From NCBI GenBank assembly GCA_007258455.2, contig VDFB02321270.1, positions 22,233 to 86,232 on the forward strand: DNA of 64,000 bases. Direction: 5' to 3'. The stretch comes from Sequoia sempervirens (taxonomy: Eukaryota; Streptophyta; Pinopsida; Cupressales; Cupressaceae). Below, one piece after another: positions 1 through 11,528 of this stretch; positions within the stretch are counted from its first letter, which is position 1, and each line of letters starts with the position of its first letter. The position numbers were made by a program, and so were the translations under genes. Below the pieces are notes generated by a model. It did not search any database, had not been told where the DNA came from, and saw only the letters and a list, made by a program, of their open reading frames with translations.

Positions 1-3000
1 TAGACACACACACACACAGGAGATTAGGGATTGAGAAGTTGCACAAGTTATTAGGTATTTTTGAATCTGAAGAGAATATGGGTTTTGACCTTTTGCTAAT
101 TTGAAGAAGAGTTCTAGAAAGGGTTTTGAAAATCTATTACTACTTATTTTGGAGTCTTCTGATCAAAGGATCGGGTTTGAGATTGAGCACGGTGACTTAG
201 AGGAGATTCGAAGCAAGAAGGAGGAGCTCTTCGTAAAGTCCGTCGGAAACAATCTTCATCAGGTTCTCGAATAAGGGCAGGACTCCAGGTTTTAATCTAC
301 TTCTTCTCTCTGGTCTTCTGATTTACAAAAACAAGAAAAATAAATTAGATTATTTGGTGAAAGAGAAATAAAACCTTAGAACAGAGAAATTTAGGGAATA
401 GTGAAAACCACTGAAAAATACTCTTTCATTTTGGTATCAAATAATGTTGAGTTGGAAAATAGACATTATAATCTTGAATTGGATTTCTTTGTTTGTCTTG
501 AAAATATACATAGTTGTTCCTTAAAAAAAAAAAAATGTATTCTGAAGATTATAAAATATGGCCTGTATGTATTTATATATATATTCTATATATATATATA
601 AATATATATATATTTTTATACATTATTTCTATACTGCCTGCTGTCCTCTGTAATTTTTAAATGAATATATTCTAGGTATATATATATATATATACAAATT
701 TCATATATATATATATATATACATATTTATTAATTAAATGTTTTTGTGCATAGTAATTTATATATTCGAGATTTTGTTTAAATCAAATTTTATTTCTTGA
801 TTTTCTGTGGCCGAATTCGCCGACGGCATTCCGTACCTGGAAGGACGGATTTATGTTTTTAATTAAATAAAATTATAGTATGAAATTTTGTTAGTATTGT
901 GAGAAGGGAGGGACGATGCAGCCGTACCTCCCCCACTCTCCCTGTGCGTGCTAGCTGCGGGTACAATAGTCACATGGACTGCGCCAGCCATAGGGGCCCG
1001 TGCCCTTTTTGTTAAATTAAGTTCTTTTTTTATATATTAGATTTGATATATATTTTAAATATGTTTGTAAATTTTAATAATATTAATATGATTATATATA
1101 TATATATAATTAATGTTATTTTTTTTTATTATTTGATGAGTATTTAGTTTAATAAACATAATAATTATATTTAATCTATTTAATTTATTGAATATAACAA
1201 TTATAATTTATTTTACTATTAAATATAATAATTGCAATTTATTCAAAATGAAATTTTGATTATTTTATTTAATATTTTTGTTAGTTCATAATGTAATTTT
1301 TTTATCGTATTATAGTTTAAAGGTTAATTTGTATTACTGTGTATATAAAGGGTATTATTTTAAGGGTTGAGCGAATAATTTAAACTGGTATTTGTTTTAA
1401 TTTTTTATTGCGGAAATTATTATTGTACGAGATGTAATGGGGATTATTTTGAAATATAATTAAACCTTGGATTATTTTTTTAGCACTCTGGATGTAATAG
1501 GAATGTTTTATGAAATTGAGTTAATTTGTGATTTTGGTTATGTAATCGAGTGAGTCATTTTCCTTAACTATGAAATCATGCGGTCTTTTTATTGTCTTCC
1601 TTTCTTTATGGTTGTAAATTTCACTCGTAATGTGGGAACTCTGTTGTCAAAATGTGAAAACCTTGTTCCAGAGGCTTGTCATTTAGAGTGTTATTCTCCT
1701 CTTGATTATGCTCTTGAGCGTTATTGATTTTATGTGTGGAAGGGTTGAACAGTTTTGTAAGAATTTTGATTATGAGTGATGCGAGAGGGTTAATTCCTCG
1801 CATGGTTCTTGTTTTAGTATTATGTTTGTTCAATCCTTGCCTAGTTTTGATTATGTTAGGGGTCATAGGGAGAGTGGCTCTTCGTGGGCGCCGGCGCCTC
1901 GGGTAAGAGGAAGTGCTCAGGGGAACCCACGTAAGAGTAGTTAAACAAGTGATAACCTAAAATTAGAATTTAGGGGGATGGGTAGTAAAACACACAAGAT
2001 AATTAAAACTGGATTCCTCATCTATGCATTAGGGCTACCGTAGACTAGTGATAGACTGAGTAGGCCGTGGTCGGCAAAGTCATAGTCTCGTCTTCATGAG
2101 AGATTATCGGCTCTGCATTAGCTACCCTATGGTGCCGGCGCCTCAGTTAGGAGGAAGGGCCAGGGGATCCATAGATGGGTGTCGGCGCCTTACTTGGAGG
2201 AAGTGCCAGGGGATCCCATGAGAGCTATGCAATGACACTCTCCACTAGACATCCTTGTCCTTGTTTCTTGTCGCCTCTGGATATTGTTATATCTATGTTG
2301 TTTCTAATTTTAGGGCTAGGGGATCCATAGATGGGTGCCGGCGCCTTAGTTGGAGGAAGAGCCAGGGGATCCCATGAGAGCTATGCGATGACCCTCCCCA
2401 CTTGACACCTGTCTAACTTGTTTCTTGTTGCCTATGGAATGGTGTGTTGAATGGTTGATTTAGTGTTATTATGGAATCGTGTTCCTTTCATTGGTTCTGA
2501 TTTATTTGGAAATGTATTTTGGGTGTTGGTTCGGTTCTTCTGGATATTGTATCTTGTGATGTCTTTGATTCTTGTGAATTTGTCTCATGATTGCTAATTG
2601 GTGATGCTTCGTGTTGTTGTGATGAGTTTCTTAGCCTTAACTCGTTATGTTATTTGTGAACGTTGATGGTTGTTCATTGTATACCTTGAGTTGTACTTGT
2701 TTAGTATCATGTTGTTGTTGAGTCGGTTTGACTTTCATGGTCGGGTTCACTTCCTCGTCACCTCTGAGAACGGGGGGGTGAGTTACTTGTAATCCACATG
2801 GTTGGGTGGAACGTGCTCCACACCCGTTGGGTTCCCCATTAGCATCCTGTCTTCTCAGCATTTCCGGTTGGAGTTGTACCAGTGATCATTTGTACTTCAT
2901 ATTTCATTATACTTGTATCAATCCCCATGTTGGGAAATTCAATGTAATTCTTTTATCAAAGAAAAATTGTAATGTAATATTATAACAATGATGTAATAGT

Positions 3001-3318
3001 TAGGCTCATTTGTAACTCTATTAAGAGATTTATCATGGATGTATTAGGTGATGTTTATTGTTATCGCAGCACGGTTATTGGATGTATCATTGTTTATGGT
3101 TATTATAAGTTAATGGTTATATTGTAATCTTTATCTTTACTTATGTTTAGTTGTTGCGATGTAACCTCGCGTGCCCCAGAGAACCAAGTGTGTTAATGCT
3201 ATTTAATATGTTATGTGGTTATGGTTTAATGTTATTGCATGTTTACTTTTATTATGTTAAAAAAAAAAAATTATTTGCTTTGTGTGTGTTCTCTGGGATT
3301 TGCACGACGGGCGTTACA
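1..3318 (+). repeat. 5' LTR, truncated by window start
   Basis: Position 1 aligns with about 6089 in the 3' LTR, so roughly 1.09 kb of this LTR lies outside the window. It ends at TTACA just before the primer-binding site. A TATA-like stretch (TGTGTATATAAAGGG, about 1337-1351, and its partner near 7447) is conserved in both LTRs and could be the promoter. A putative 5' deletion near 650 is flanked in the other LTR by CCTCT repeats. Most differences from the 3' LTR that I checked are C/T or G/A transitions. Confidence 0.9.
2163..2475 (+). repeat. GC-rich subrepeats inside the LTR (156 bp period)
   Basis: Two tandem units of about 156 bp start at 2163 and 2319, each beginning GGGGATCCATAGATGGGTG. 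They contain the core GTGCCGGCGCCT followed by TTGGAGGAAG and CCAGGGGATCC. Degenerate single cores also occur near 1885 and 2131. The same array is present in the 3' LTR near 7995, 8241, 8288 and 8444. The core is strikingly GC-rich for this AT-rich window and contains the palindrome GGCGCC. Function is unknown; an LTR enhancer or a structural role is only a guess. Confidence 0.75.
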
Positions 3319-3320
3319 AC

Positions 3321-3334
3321 TTGGTATCAGAGCC
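3321..3334 (+). promoter_or_regulatory. Primer-binding site, initiator tRNA-Met
   Basis: TTGGTATCAGAGCC lies three bases after the end of the 5' LTR. It is the usual complement of the 3' end of plant initiator methionine tRNA, used to prime minus-strand synthesis. Confidence 0.93.
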
Positions 3335-3434
3335 AAGGTTGCAAATGCTAGGGTCTTTGGGTAGTGTAGTCCATTAGGTTACCGTATGTGCAACTCTTGA
3401 GCTCATTTTGTACTTTATCTTGTGGTGCAAAATT

Positions 3435-4817
3435 ATGCCTCGAGGTAGAGGATGTGGTCGTGCAAGAGGCCGTGGTGCCGGTCATAGAGCAAACCGATGA
3501 AGCCCCTCAGTTCCTAGCTCCCATGGTTCTGAGCATGAGGAACATCAGAGTCATCACAACATTCCATCAGGTGGCCAGAATCCGGCATAGCCTGGTCTAG
3601 ACAGTCAGTTACAGCATATACTTGGAGAGATTCTTGACCGATTGGGACCCAGGCTAGATGAGGTGCACCAGGTTGAGAGGGAGAGAGAGAGTTCTCCGAG
3701 GCACAGTAATACAGATGTGGTTCAGGATGCCGTCATAGTAGGCCATATGAGAGATCTGATGAGGGCACACCCTCCTACTTTTGATGGTTCTGGAGGAGGT
3801 CTTGAGGCTAAGACCTGGTTAATTGACTTAGACCGTTGCTTTGCCATGCACCCCTACGGTAGCAATACCAAGGCATGGTGCGCAGTTATGCACTTGCGAG
3901 GCTTTGCGTCTACTTGGTGGCACCTTGAGGAACATAAGTTGCATCTTGATCTCAATATGGTTACTTGGGAGTTGTTCCTTGACTGGTTCAGGGCTCGCTT
4001 CCTCTCAGATCACTGGAGGCAACGCAGGGCTGATGAGTTTCATGATCTCAAGCAGTTGTCTATGTCAGTGGAGCAGTATGAGAGGCGCTTCTATGAGTTG
4101 AAGTAGTATGCAGGGATTAGCCACGATGAGGGCATGTTAGTGTAGCATTTTGTTCGAGGCTTAAATGCCTGCATCAGTGGTGGCATACAAGTCTTCGAGC
4201 CGAAGATGATGGAAATGGTAGTTGAGAAGGCTCGCTTAGTGGAGGAGAATTTGGCCATGGCTTTGGGTGGTCACATTGGAGTGCAGATTGGTAGTGCACC
4301 TACACCTGGTTTTAGCACTCATGGAGGTCAGTCGCAGGGAGCAGGATCTTCCAGGAATAGGAATCCACCTTCTAAAGGGGGTCAGCAACATCAGCAGCAG
4401 CAGCAGCATCAGGAACAACAATCACAACCGAAGCATGAAAACTTTCAATCTCAGCAAGGTGGCAATTCGTAGTTTTGTAAGGATCGGACTAGGATCAGGC
4501 ACCAAATTCGACAGGAACATTTTGCACAGCCTGCACCTAGTTTTCAGTCAGCGCCGAGTCGAGCAAGATTTCAACAGTCCAATGCTCAATCCGAGGGCAG
4601 AGGATTTGGCCGAGGTACTGGTTGCTACTCATGTGGACAACAAGGGCATATCGCTAGATTGTGTCCACAAAAAATCACTTATGGATTTAATCAGAGACCT
4701 GCCACTTCTGAGCCGATAGTGGGAGATGCAGGTAGATCTCATCGAATGTTTTCCGTTGTCGACAATCGCCAGGTTGGATACCAGGATGCTGGTGTAGAGG
4801 CTTTTGATAGAGGATGA
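3435..4817 (+). pseudogene. gag: gag polyprotein of the non-autonomous element, interrupted by stops
   Basis: One reading frame runs from ATG 3435 to TGA 4815-4817, about 460 codons. The N-terminus is basic and Gly/Arg-rich (MPRGRGCGRARGRG). The capsid-like centre contains the run HPPTFDGSGGGLEAKTWLID and later VEQYERRFYELK, typical of plant Ty3/gypsy gag (retrotrans_gag family). A Gln-rich linker follows, then a CX2CX4HX4C zinc knuckle (CYSCGQQGHIARLC, about 4624-4665). Five in-frame stops break it: TGA 3498, TAG 3588, TAG 4104, TAG 4143 and TAG 4470. There is no frameshift. Four of the five stops look like CAG to TAG and one like CGA to TGA. Nothing resembling protease or polymerase follows. 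Gag would form the particle that packages the RNA; this copy cannot make full-length protein. Confidence 0.88.
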
Positions 4818-4982
4818 GGTTCTGGCTTAGGAGCTCATGAGTGAGCTTGAAAGGGTTCGATGGTGTCCTAAACGTTGTGATCTTGGCGTCATGGGAGGAT
4901 GTCTCCCTTATTTGAGAATCTTAATTTTTTTTAATTTTTTTTATTCTGTTATTTAATGGCTTCTAGGAGTAAGCCATGTCCT

Positions 4983-4994
4983 AGGTGGGGAGGA
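4983..4994 (+). promoter_or_regulatory. Polypurine tract
   Basis: AGGTGGGGAGGA directly precedes the TGTAATACCC start of the 3' LTR, as expected for the plus-strand primer of an LTR retrotransposon. Confidence 0.85.
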
Positions 4995-5375
4995 TGTAAT
5001 ACCCCTCATACTGTTTAAACTTATTATTTTATGTGCTTTGGCTTGGATACTCTGATGGTACTAGTATTGTTTGATTTGGTTAGTTAGACATTTGATGATG
5101 CTATTATCCTATTAGTGGATTTGATTATTTTGTATGACATTATGGTTGGTTAGATGTTAGTTGATTTTTAGAATTATTATGATGCAATGATTTAATGAAT
5201 TATGTCATGAGATGAATTGTTAGTTTAGAAATGTTAGTTTATCAGTTAGATTATAATTGTTAGGGTAGGTGTGATGAAGGACAATATGGCATCACTCGTT
5301 CGCGAGTGCCCTGTTATGTTGCGATTCCTTCTCACAATGCAGTACTTTAATTTAATGCTTCGATTTGATGCTTTG

Positions 5376-5419
<44 letters not shown>

Positions 5420-8400
5420 CACATGTACACAACTTCGTTTGTATGCAGGATTTGTAGGTACAAGTCTCGATTCCACCTGCTTCGGCAGGACAGCGCGAGC
5501 ACCTATAGCCCAATGGTTAAATGTTGAAACAGAGGTGACAATGAAGTCCTCTTGTCCCATGATGTTAGATTGTCTCGTTTGATTGGTATTGTTTATTTTT
5601 GTAACTGTCGTCATTTGTGGGTTGTGTCTTGTATTTTATTGTCTTTCGATTAATGTTGGTACTTTATATGTTGTGGTGTATTCGATCTTAATGATGGAAG
5701 TAATTGTGGTTTTAATGTTAGATTTAAATTCTTTTTAAATATTTAGATGATTTTAATTATTTTTGAAAAAATCATATATTTCAATTAAATAATAATTAAA
5801 TATTAAATGTGACTTAATTATTTTTAATCATTTATCTAGTGGTGGATAATTATGAGAATAATTTATTTAAATTAAATAAGTAATGTGATGTGCAAGTAAA
5901 GTTGCAAAAACAGAAATAAAAACAATAAAACAAATAAAAGAATAAAAAGATTGGGTGAGCCAATAAGAATAGAGTTCTGAGTAAAAAGTTGGCTTTTAAA
6001 GAATGATTTTCTTTTAATTTTGATTTTTAGAGTTTTTGAAGAGATGGACAATATATTTTTATTTAATTATGATTTTTTTTGTAAGTCTTAGACACACACA
6101 CACACACACAGGAGATTAGGGATTGAGAAGTTGCACAAGTTATTAGGTATTTTTGAATCTGAAGAGAATATGGGTTTTGACCTTTTGCTAATTTGAAGAA
6201 GAGTTCTAGAAAGGGTTTTGAAAATCTATTACTACTTATTTTGGAGTCTTCTGATCAAAGGATCGGGTTCGAGATTGAGCACGGTGACTTAGAGGAGATT
6301 CAAAGCAAGAAGGAGGAGCTCTTTGTAAAGTCCATCGGAAACAATCTTCATCATGTTCTCGAATAAGCGCAGGACTCCAGGTTTTAATCTACTTCTTCTC
6401 TCTGGTCTTCTGATTTACGGAAACAAGAAAAATAAATTAGATTATTTGGTGAAAGAGAAATAAAACCTTAGAACAGAGAAATTTAGGGAATAGTGAAAAC
6501 CACTGAAAAATACTCTTTCATTTTGGTATCAAATAATGTTGAGTTGGAAAATAGACATTATAATCTTGAATTGGATTTCTTTGTTTGTCTTGAAAATATA
6601 CATAGTTGTTCCTTAAAAAAAAAAAATGTATTCTGAAGATTATAAAATATGGCCTGTATGTATTTATATATATATTCTATATATATATATAAATATATAT
6701 ATATTTTTATACATTATTTCTATACTGCCTGCTGTCCTCTATGCCTGTGACTGAAAGAATTATTCCTCTTTAATTTTTAAATGAATATATTCTAGGTATA
6801 TATATATATACAAATTTCGTATATATATATATACATATTTATTAATTAAATGTTTTTGTGCATAGTAATTTATATATTCGAGATTTTGTTTAAATCAAAT
6901 TTTATTTCTTGATTTTCTGTGGCCGAATTGGCCGACGACATTCCGTACCTGGAAGGACGGATTTATGTTTTCAATTAAATAAAATTATAGTATGAAATTT
7001 TGTTAGTATTGTGAGAAGGGAGGGACGACGTAGCCGTACCTCCCCCACTCTCCCTGTGCGTGCTAGCTGTGGGTACAGCAGTCACATGGACTGCGCCAGC
7101 CATAGGGGCCCGTGCCCTTTTTGTTAAATTAATCTTTTTTATATATATTAGATTTGATATATATTTTAAATATGTTTGTAAATTTTAATAATATTAATAT
7201 GATTATATATATATATATAATTAATGTTATTTTTTTTTATTATTTGATGAGTATTTAGTTTAATAAACATAATAATTATATTTAATCTATTTAATTTATT
7301 GAATATAACAATTATAATTTATTTTACTATTAAATATAATAATTGCAATTTATTCAAAATGAAATTTTGATTATTTTATTTAATATTTTTGTTAGTTCAT
7401 AATGTAATTTTTTTATCGTATTATAGTTTAAAGGTTAATTTGTATTACTGTGTATATAAAGGGTATTATTTTAAGGGTTGAGCGAATAATTTAAACTGGT
7501 ATTTGTTTTAATTTGTTATTGCGAAATTATTATTGTACGAGATGTAATGGGGATTATTTTGAAATATAATTAAACCTTGGATTATTTTTTTAGCACTCTG
7601 GATGTAATAGGAATGTTTTATGAAATTGAGTTAATTTGTGATTTTGGTTATGTAATCGAGTGAGTCATTTTCCTTAACTATGAAATCATGCGGTCTTGTT
7701 ATTGTCTTCCTTTCTTTATGGTTGTAAATTTCACTCCTAATGTGGGAACTCTGTTGTCGAAATGTGAAAACCTTGTTCCAGAGGCTTGTCATTTAGAGTG
7801 TTATTCTCCTCTTGATTATGCTCTTGAGCGTTATTGGTTTTATGTGTGGAAGGGTTGAACAGTTTTGTAAAACTTTTGATTATGAGTGATGCGAGAGGGT
7901 TAATGCCTCGCATGGTTCTTGTTTTAGTATTATGTTCATTCAACCCTTGCCTAGATTTGATTATGTTAGGGGTCATAGGGAGAGTGGCTCTTCGTGGGCG
8001 TCGGCGCCTCGGGTAAGAGGAAGTGCTCAGGGGAACCCACGTAAGAGTAGTTAAACAAGTGATAACCTAAAATTAGAATTTAGGGGGATGGGTAGTAAAA
8101 CACACAAGATAATTAAAATTGGATTCCTCATCTATGCATTAGGGCTACCGTAGACTAGTGATAGACTGAGTAGGCCATGGTCGGCAAAGTCGTAGTCTCA
8201 TCTTCATGAGAAATTATCGGCTCCGCATTAGCTACCCTATGGTGCCGGTGCCTCAGTTAGGAGGAAGGGCCACGAGATCCATAGATGGGTGTCGGCACCT
8301 CAGTTGGAGGAATTGCTAGGGGATCCCATGAGAGCTATGCGATGACACTCTCCACTAGACATCCTTGTCCTTGTTTCTTGTTGCCTCTAGATATTGTTAT

Positions 8401-9427
8401 ATCTATGTTGTTTCTGATTTTAGGGCTAGGGGATCCATAGATGGGTGTCGACGCCTCAGTTGGAGGAAGAGCCAGGGGATCCCATGAGAGCTATGCGATG
8501 ACCCTCCCCACTTGACACCCGTCTGACTTGTTTCTTGTTGCCTATGGAATGGTGTGTTGAATGGTTGATTTAGTGTTATTATGGAATCGTGTTCCTTTCA
8601 TTGGTTCTGATTTATTTGGAAATGTATTTTGGGTGTTGGTTCGATTCTTCTGGATATTGTATCTTGTGATGTCTTTGATTCTTGTGAATTTGTCTCATGA
8701 TTGCTAATTGGTGATGCTTCGTGTTGTTGTGATGAGTTTCTTAGCTTTAACTCGTTATGTTATTTGTGAACGTTGATGGTTGTTCATTGTATACCTTGAG
8801 TTGTACTTGTTTAGTATCATGTTGTTGTTGAGTCAGTTTGACTTTCATGGTCGGGTTCACTTCCTCGTCACCTCTGAGCATGGGGGGGTGAGTTACTTGT
8901 AATCCACATGGTTGGGTGGAACGTGCTCCGCACCTATTGGGTTCCCCATCAGCGTCCTGTCTTCTCAGCATTTCTGGTTGGAGTTGTACCAGTGATCATT
9001 TGTACTTCATATTTCATTATACTTGTATCAATCCCCATGTTGGGAAATTCAATGTAATTCTTTTATCAAAGAAAAATTGTAATGTAATATTATAACGATG
9101 ATGTAATAGTTAGGCTCATTTGTAACTCTATTAAGAGATTTATCATGGATGTATTAGGTGATGTTTATTGTTATCGCAGCACGGTTATTGGATGTATCAT
9201 TATTTATGGTTATTATAAGTTAATGGTTATATTGTAATCTTTATCTTTACTTATGTTTAGTTGTTGCGATGTAACCTCGCGTGCCCCAGAGAACCAAGTG
9301 TGTTAATGCTATTTAATATGTTATGTGGTTATGGTTTAATGTTATTGCATGTTCACTTTTATTATGTTAAAAAATAAAATTATTTTCTTTGTGTGTGTTC
9401 TCTGGGGTTTGCATGACGGGCATTACA
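4995..9427 (+). repeat. 3' LTR, complete (4433 bp)
   Basis: It starts TGTAATACCCC and ends GGGCATTACA. From about 6089 onward it matches 1-3318 base for base apart from scattered substitutions and small indels. Compared with the 5' copy it carries about 29 extra bases at 6741-6769. It contains a TA microsatellite (about 5379-5413), a CA microsatellite (about 6091-6110) and a tRNA-like segment (about 5500-5560). ORFs of 60-120 codons in the LTR mirror each other between the two LTRs only because the LTRs are duplicates. Confidence 0.92.
5500..5560 (+). other. tRNA-like segment (A-box) inside the 3' LTR
   Basis: The string TATAGCCCAATGGTTAAATG fits the Pol III A-box consensus TRGCNNARYNGG and the D-arm of a tRNA. 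It is followed by GAAACAGAGGTGACAATG, as in tRNA-derived SINEs. A clear B-box is not evident. It may be a SINE fragment captured by the LTR. The equivalent stretch of the 5' LTR is outside the window. Confidence 0.4.
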
Positions 9428-10315
9428 TATTACAACATCAAATCAAGCACTAATCAAGTATTTTGGAGCATCCATTGACACAACTTCAAATTTTCTTCAA
9501 TAAGAGTTTGGTATGTTGATAGCATTTGCATGTTATTTATTTATCATTCTCTTGCATTTCATTATTTCATTAAGGGTTTTATTACCAAAGTGGGGTTTGA
9601 CCAAGGAAAACCCCTATTTTCTAACCCTCAACCAATTTTCCCTTCTTGCATGTGTGTTTGCAGACCATTGTATGCATATTTAACAAGCATTTAGGGTTTA
9701 AAGAGTGGTCAACAAGTCAACTAGGTGCTTCAAGTCAAATTAACCATATTTCAAGCTTGAAGAAGGTATTATATCTATTTCCTACATAATTGACTTCAGC
9801 AACCCGACAAGCAGACATCCTAAGATCTGGTGTTGCAGCGTTGTCTCTTGATTTCTCATAATTTTGGCAGAGGAATGATTCAGCAACAGTGGTGAATGAG
9901 TCCCACCTTAAGGCTGGAAATCTAAGTTTTGTTAGATTCTAGATCCTGACACTCAAAAACTTGTTTTTGACAATTTTCATCAGAAGCAGGACTAATTCGT
10001 CACCCTGAGTGAATGAGTCCCTTTGTTGAATTTCTATAATTTCATAAAACATTCAGACCATTCTAGAATCCTCAATTCTCATTGTTTGCATATCATATTG
10101 TGTTTTCTAGCATAGCATAAATCTTAAGTTTTGCATACATAATTAGTCATTTAGATCACTTAATTGCACTTAGATCATATCATTTAGTCTTAATAACATC
10201 CTAGAATGCATAATGTGAATGAACCTAGTTAGCATTTTTTGCCTACCTCTCTCCTTTTAGGTGAAAAACCCTAGAAGAGTTAGAGAGCCTTGTGGTGCCA
10301 AAAATCTACGGTTCA
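9428..10315 (+). repeat. 3' part of an LTR, same family as the solo LTR in the LINE
   Basis: This segment matches the reverse complement of 52391-53485. Shared blocks include GTTGATAGCATTTGCATGTT (near 9512), the phrase GTGAATGAGTCCCACC (near 9892) and CTCTCTCCTTTTAGGTGAAA (near 10248). Both copies end in a TTCA terminus (10312-10315). The left part is missing exactly where the gag-only element ends, so that element probably inserted into this older LTR. No coding sequence is visible. Confidence 0.72.
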
Positions 10316-10465
10316 GATAGTACTTTTATTTTGTAAGGGATGTAGTGTTTGTAACCATTACATACATTGATTAAGAGAAAACCCTCAATAATAATTTTTT
10401 CAATGCCAACATTTATAGTATTTATCTATTGTTTAGTTTTAGAAACAATTTTTTGGTTTTTCTTA

Positions 10466-10629
10466 TAGAAAACTTATGTTTATTTGGAAAGAAATGAGAA
10501 TCAAATGTTCTTGCATTCTAGAAAAAATAATGAAAGAGTGATGAAAATAGAAGTGGAAGGTGGAAAAATTCTTCAAATTAGAGGAGAATGCAAGAAAGAA
10601 GATGTGAATAAGAACAAGAAATGGCATTA
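10466..10629 (+). pseudogene. Class I small heat-shock protein pseudogene, 5' fragment
   Basis: The frame reads KTYVYLERNENQMF and then VMKIEVEGGKILQIRGE and NKNKKWH. This matches the start of the plant class I sHSP alpha-crystallin domain: the WKETPEAHVF strand, the VKVEVEDGRVLQISGE strands and the DTWHR turn. These ATP-independent chaperones bind unfolding proteins in the cytosol. The usual N-terminal arm (about 45 residues) is not recognisable upstream and may lie degraded in 10316-10465. The frame stops at the Trp-His codons because the gypsy element begins at 10630. The 3' part resumes at 16964. The call rests on motif recognition across two collinear fragments and is strong. Confidence 0.85.
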
Positions 10630-11479
10630 TGATGTAGGGCCATCGGTCCAATTTTGGGTTTTCTTGCTATTTCAGTTTTAGTTTTTGAAATTTTGGTTGA
10701 AATTCTTTTGGTCGATTCTTGTTTCCTTGAACCTTGACATGTGGTGAATGCTTATGTGGCAGCAAGATTTGAATTTTTCCTTCTTATTGCTTAATAGGAG
10801 GGTAGTTACATCAATCAAGAAAAAGTAGAAAAACAACTATTTTTGGAGGAAGTGATCATCTTGTGTCAAGAGGGAAATAGTTTTCAATTTGAAAAAGAGA
10901 ACTGAAATTCTAATGAAAAGGCCAATTTTGAGGTTGCATTTTAGAGAGGTCTGATGAGAAAATAAATGGAAAGGGAGAATAAATAGAGTAATTAAGAGTA
11001 AGAGGCCAAATTGAGTATGCAATTTTGCAGCTGAGAGGTTTTTTTAGACTGGGATTCATCGACTAAGTAGAGTGAAAACTAGTTCCTTTAAGAATTGTTT
11101 GCATTGTGATCATTGTCATGTTGATAATAAAAATTTAAAACAATGTTTTTTTTGGTTGGTTTGATGGAGTTCATCTCCCTATGTCTATTGTGTTGAATGG
11201 GAATTGGAATATGCTATTACTTTTTTATCTTTCATTGTCACCTTGTGACGGATTTTTGTTTCATTGAATAAAGAATGATTAATTTGCAGCTTTAATTCAT
11301 GTTCCTTGAATTCTTGAATAAGTAATGTGTTTGGAAGGTTCCTATTGCCTCTATATTGTATTGGCCAAGTTGTTTTCTCCATCACTCTATAAAAAGATTT
11401 GATTGAATTGCATAATCATTGCTTTACTCTACCTTTTAGTATTATTGATTACATCTATGTTTAAATAAGGTTGTCATTA
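10630..11479 (+). repeat. 5' LTR of the gypsy element
   Basis: About 850 bp, homologous to 16114-16963. Shared blocks include TCCAATTTTGGGTTT, GATTCTTGTTTCCTTGAACC and CTTGACATGTGG. It ends just before the primer-binding site. Confidence 0.88.
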
Positions 11480-11482
11480 TTT

Positions 11483-11496
11483 TTGGTATCAGAGCC
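11483..11496 (+). promoter_or_regulatory. Primer-binding site, initiator tRNA-Met
   Basis: TTGGTATCAGAGCC follows the 5' LTR after three T residues. It is the same primer class as in the gag-only element upstream. Confidence 0.92.
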
Positions 11497-11528
11497 ATAA
11501 AAAATTGGGATTTTGGGAAGTGGGCAGA

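Larger units (their letters stand above)
1..9427 (+). mobile_element. Non-autonomous gag-only LTR retrotransposon (5' end outside window)
   Basis: Two long direct repeats (1-3318 and 4995-9427) flank an internal region of only about 1.68 kb. The internal region has a tRNA-Met primer-binding site, one gag-like frame with a zinc knuckle, and a polypurine tract. No protease, reverse transcriptase, RNase H or integrase can be found, and there is no room for them. The repeats end TG...CA (TGTAATACCC ... GCATTACA). Each LTR would be about 4.4 kb, so LTRs make up most of the element. This layout matches terminal-repeat retrotransposons with a GAG domain, which are moved in trans by autonomous relatives. 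The 5' target duplication is outside the window; the 3' flank begins TATTA. Confidence 0.88.

Noticed and set aside
1621..2861. ORFs of 60-81 codons in the 5' LTR (1621-1866 -, 1724-1906 +, 2637-2861 -) and their copies near 7737-8971
   Set aside because: They are conserved only because the LTRs are duplicates. Composition and position give no coding signal and no domain is recognisable.
5246..5614. ORFs of 103 and 122 codons on opposite strands over the TA microsatellite
   Set aside because: The Tyr-Ile repeats come from (TA)n, and the two ORFs overlap on opposite strands inside an LTR.
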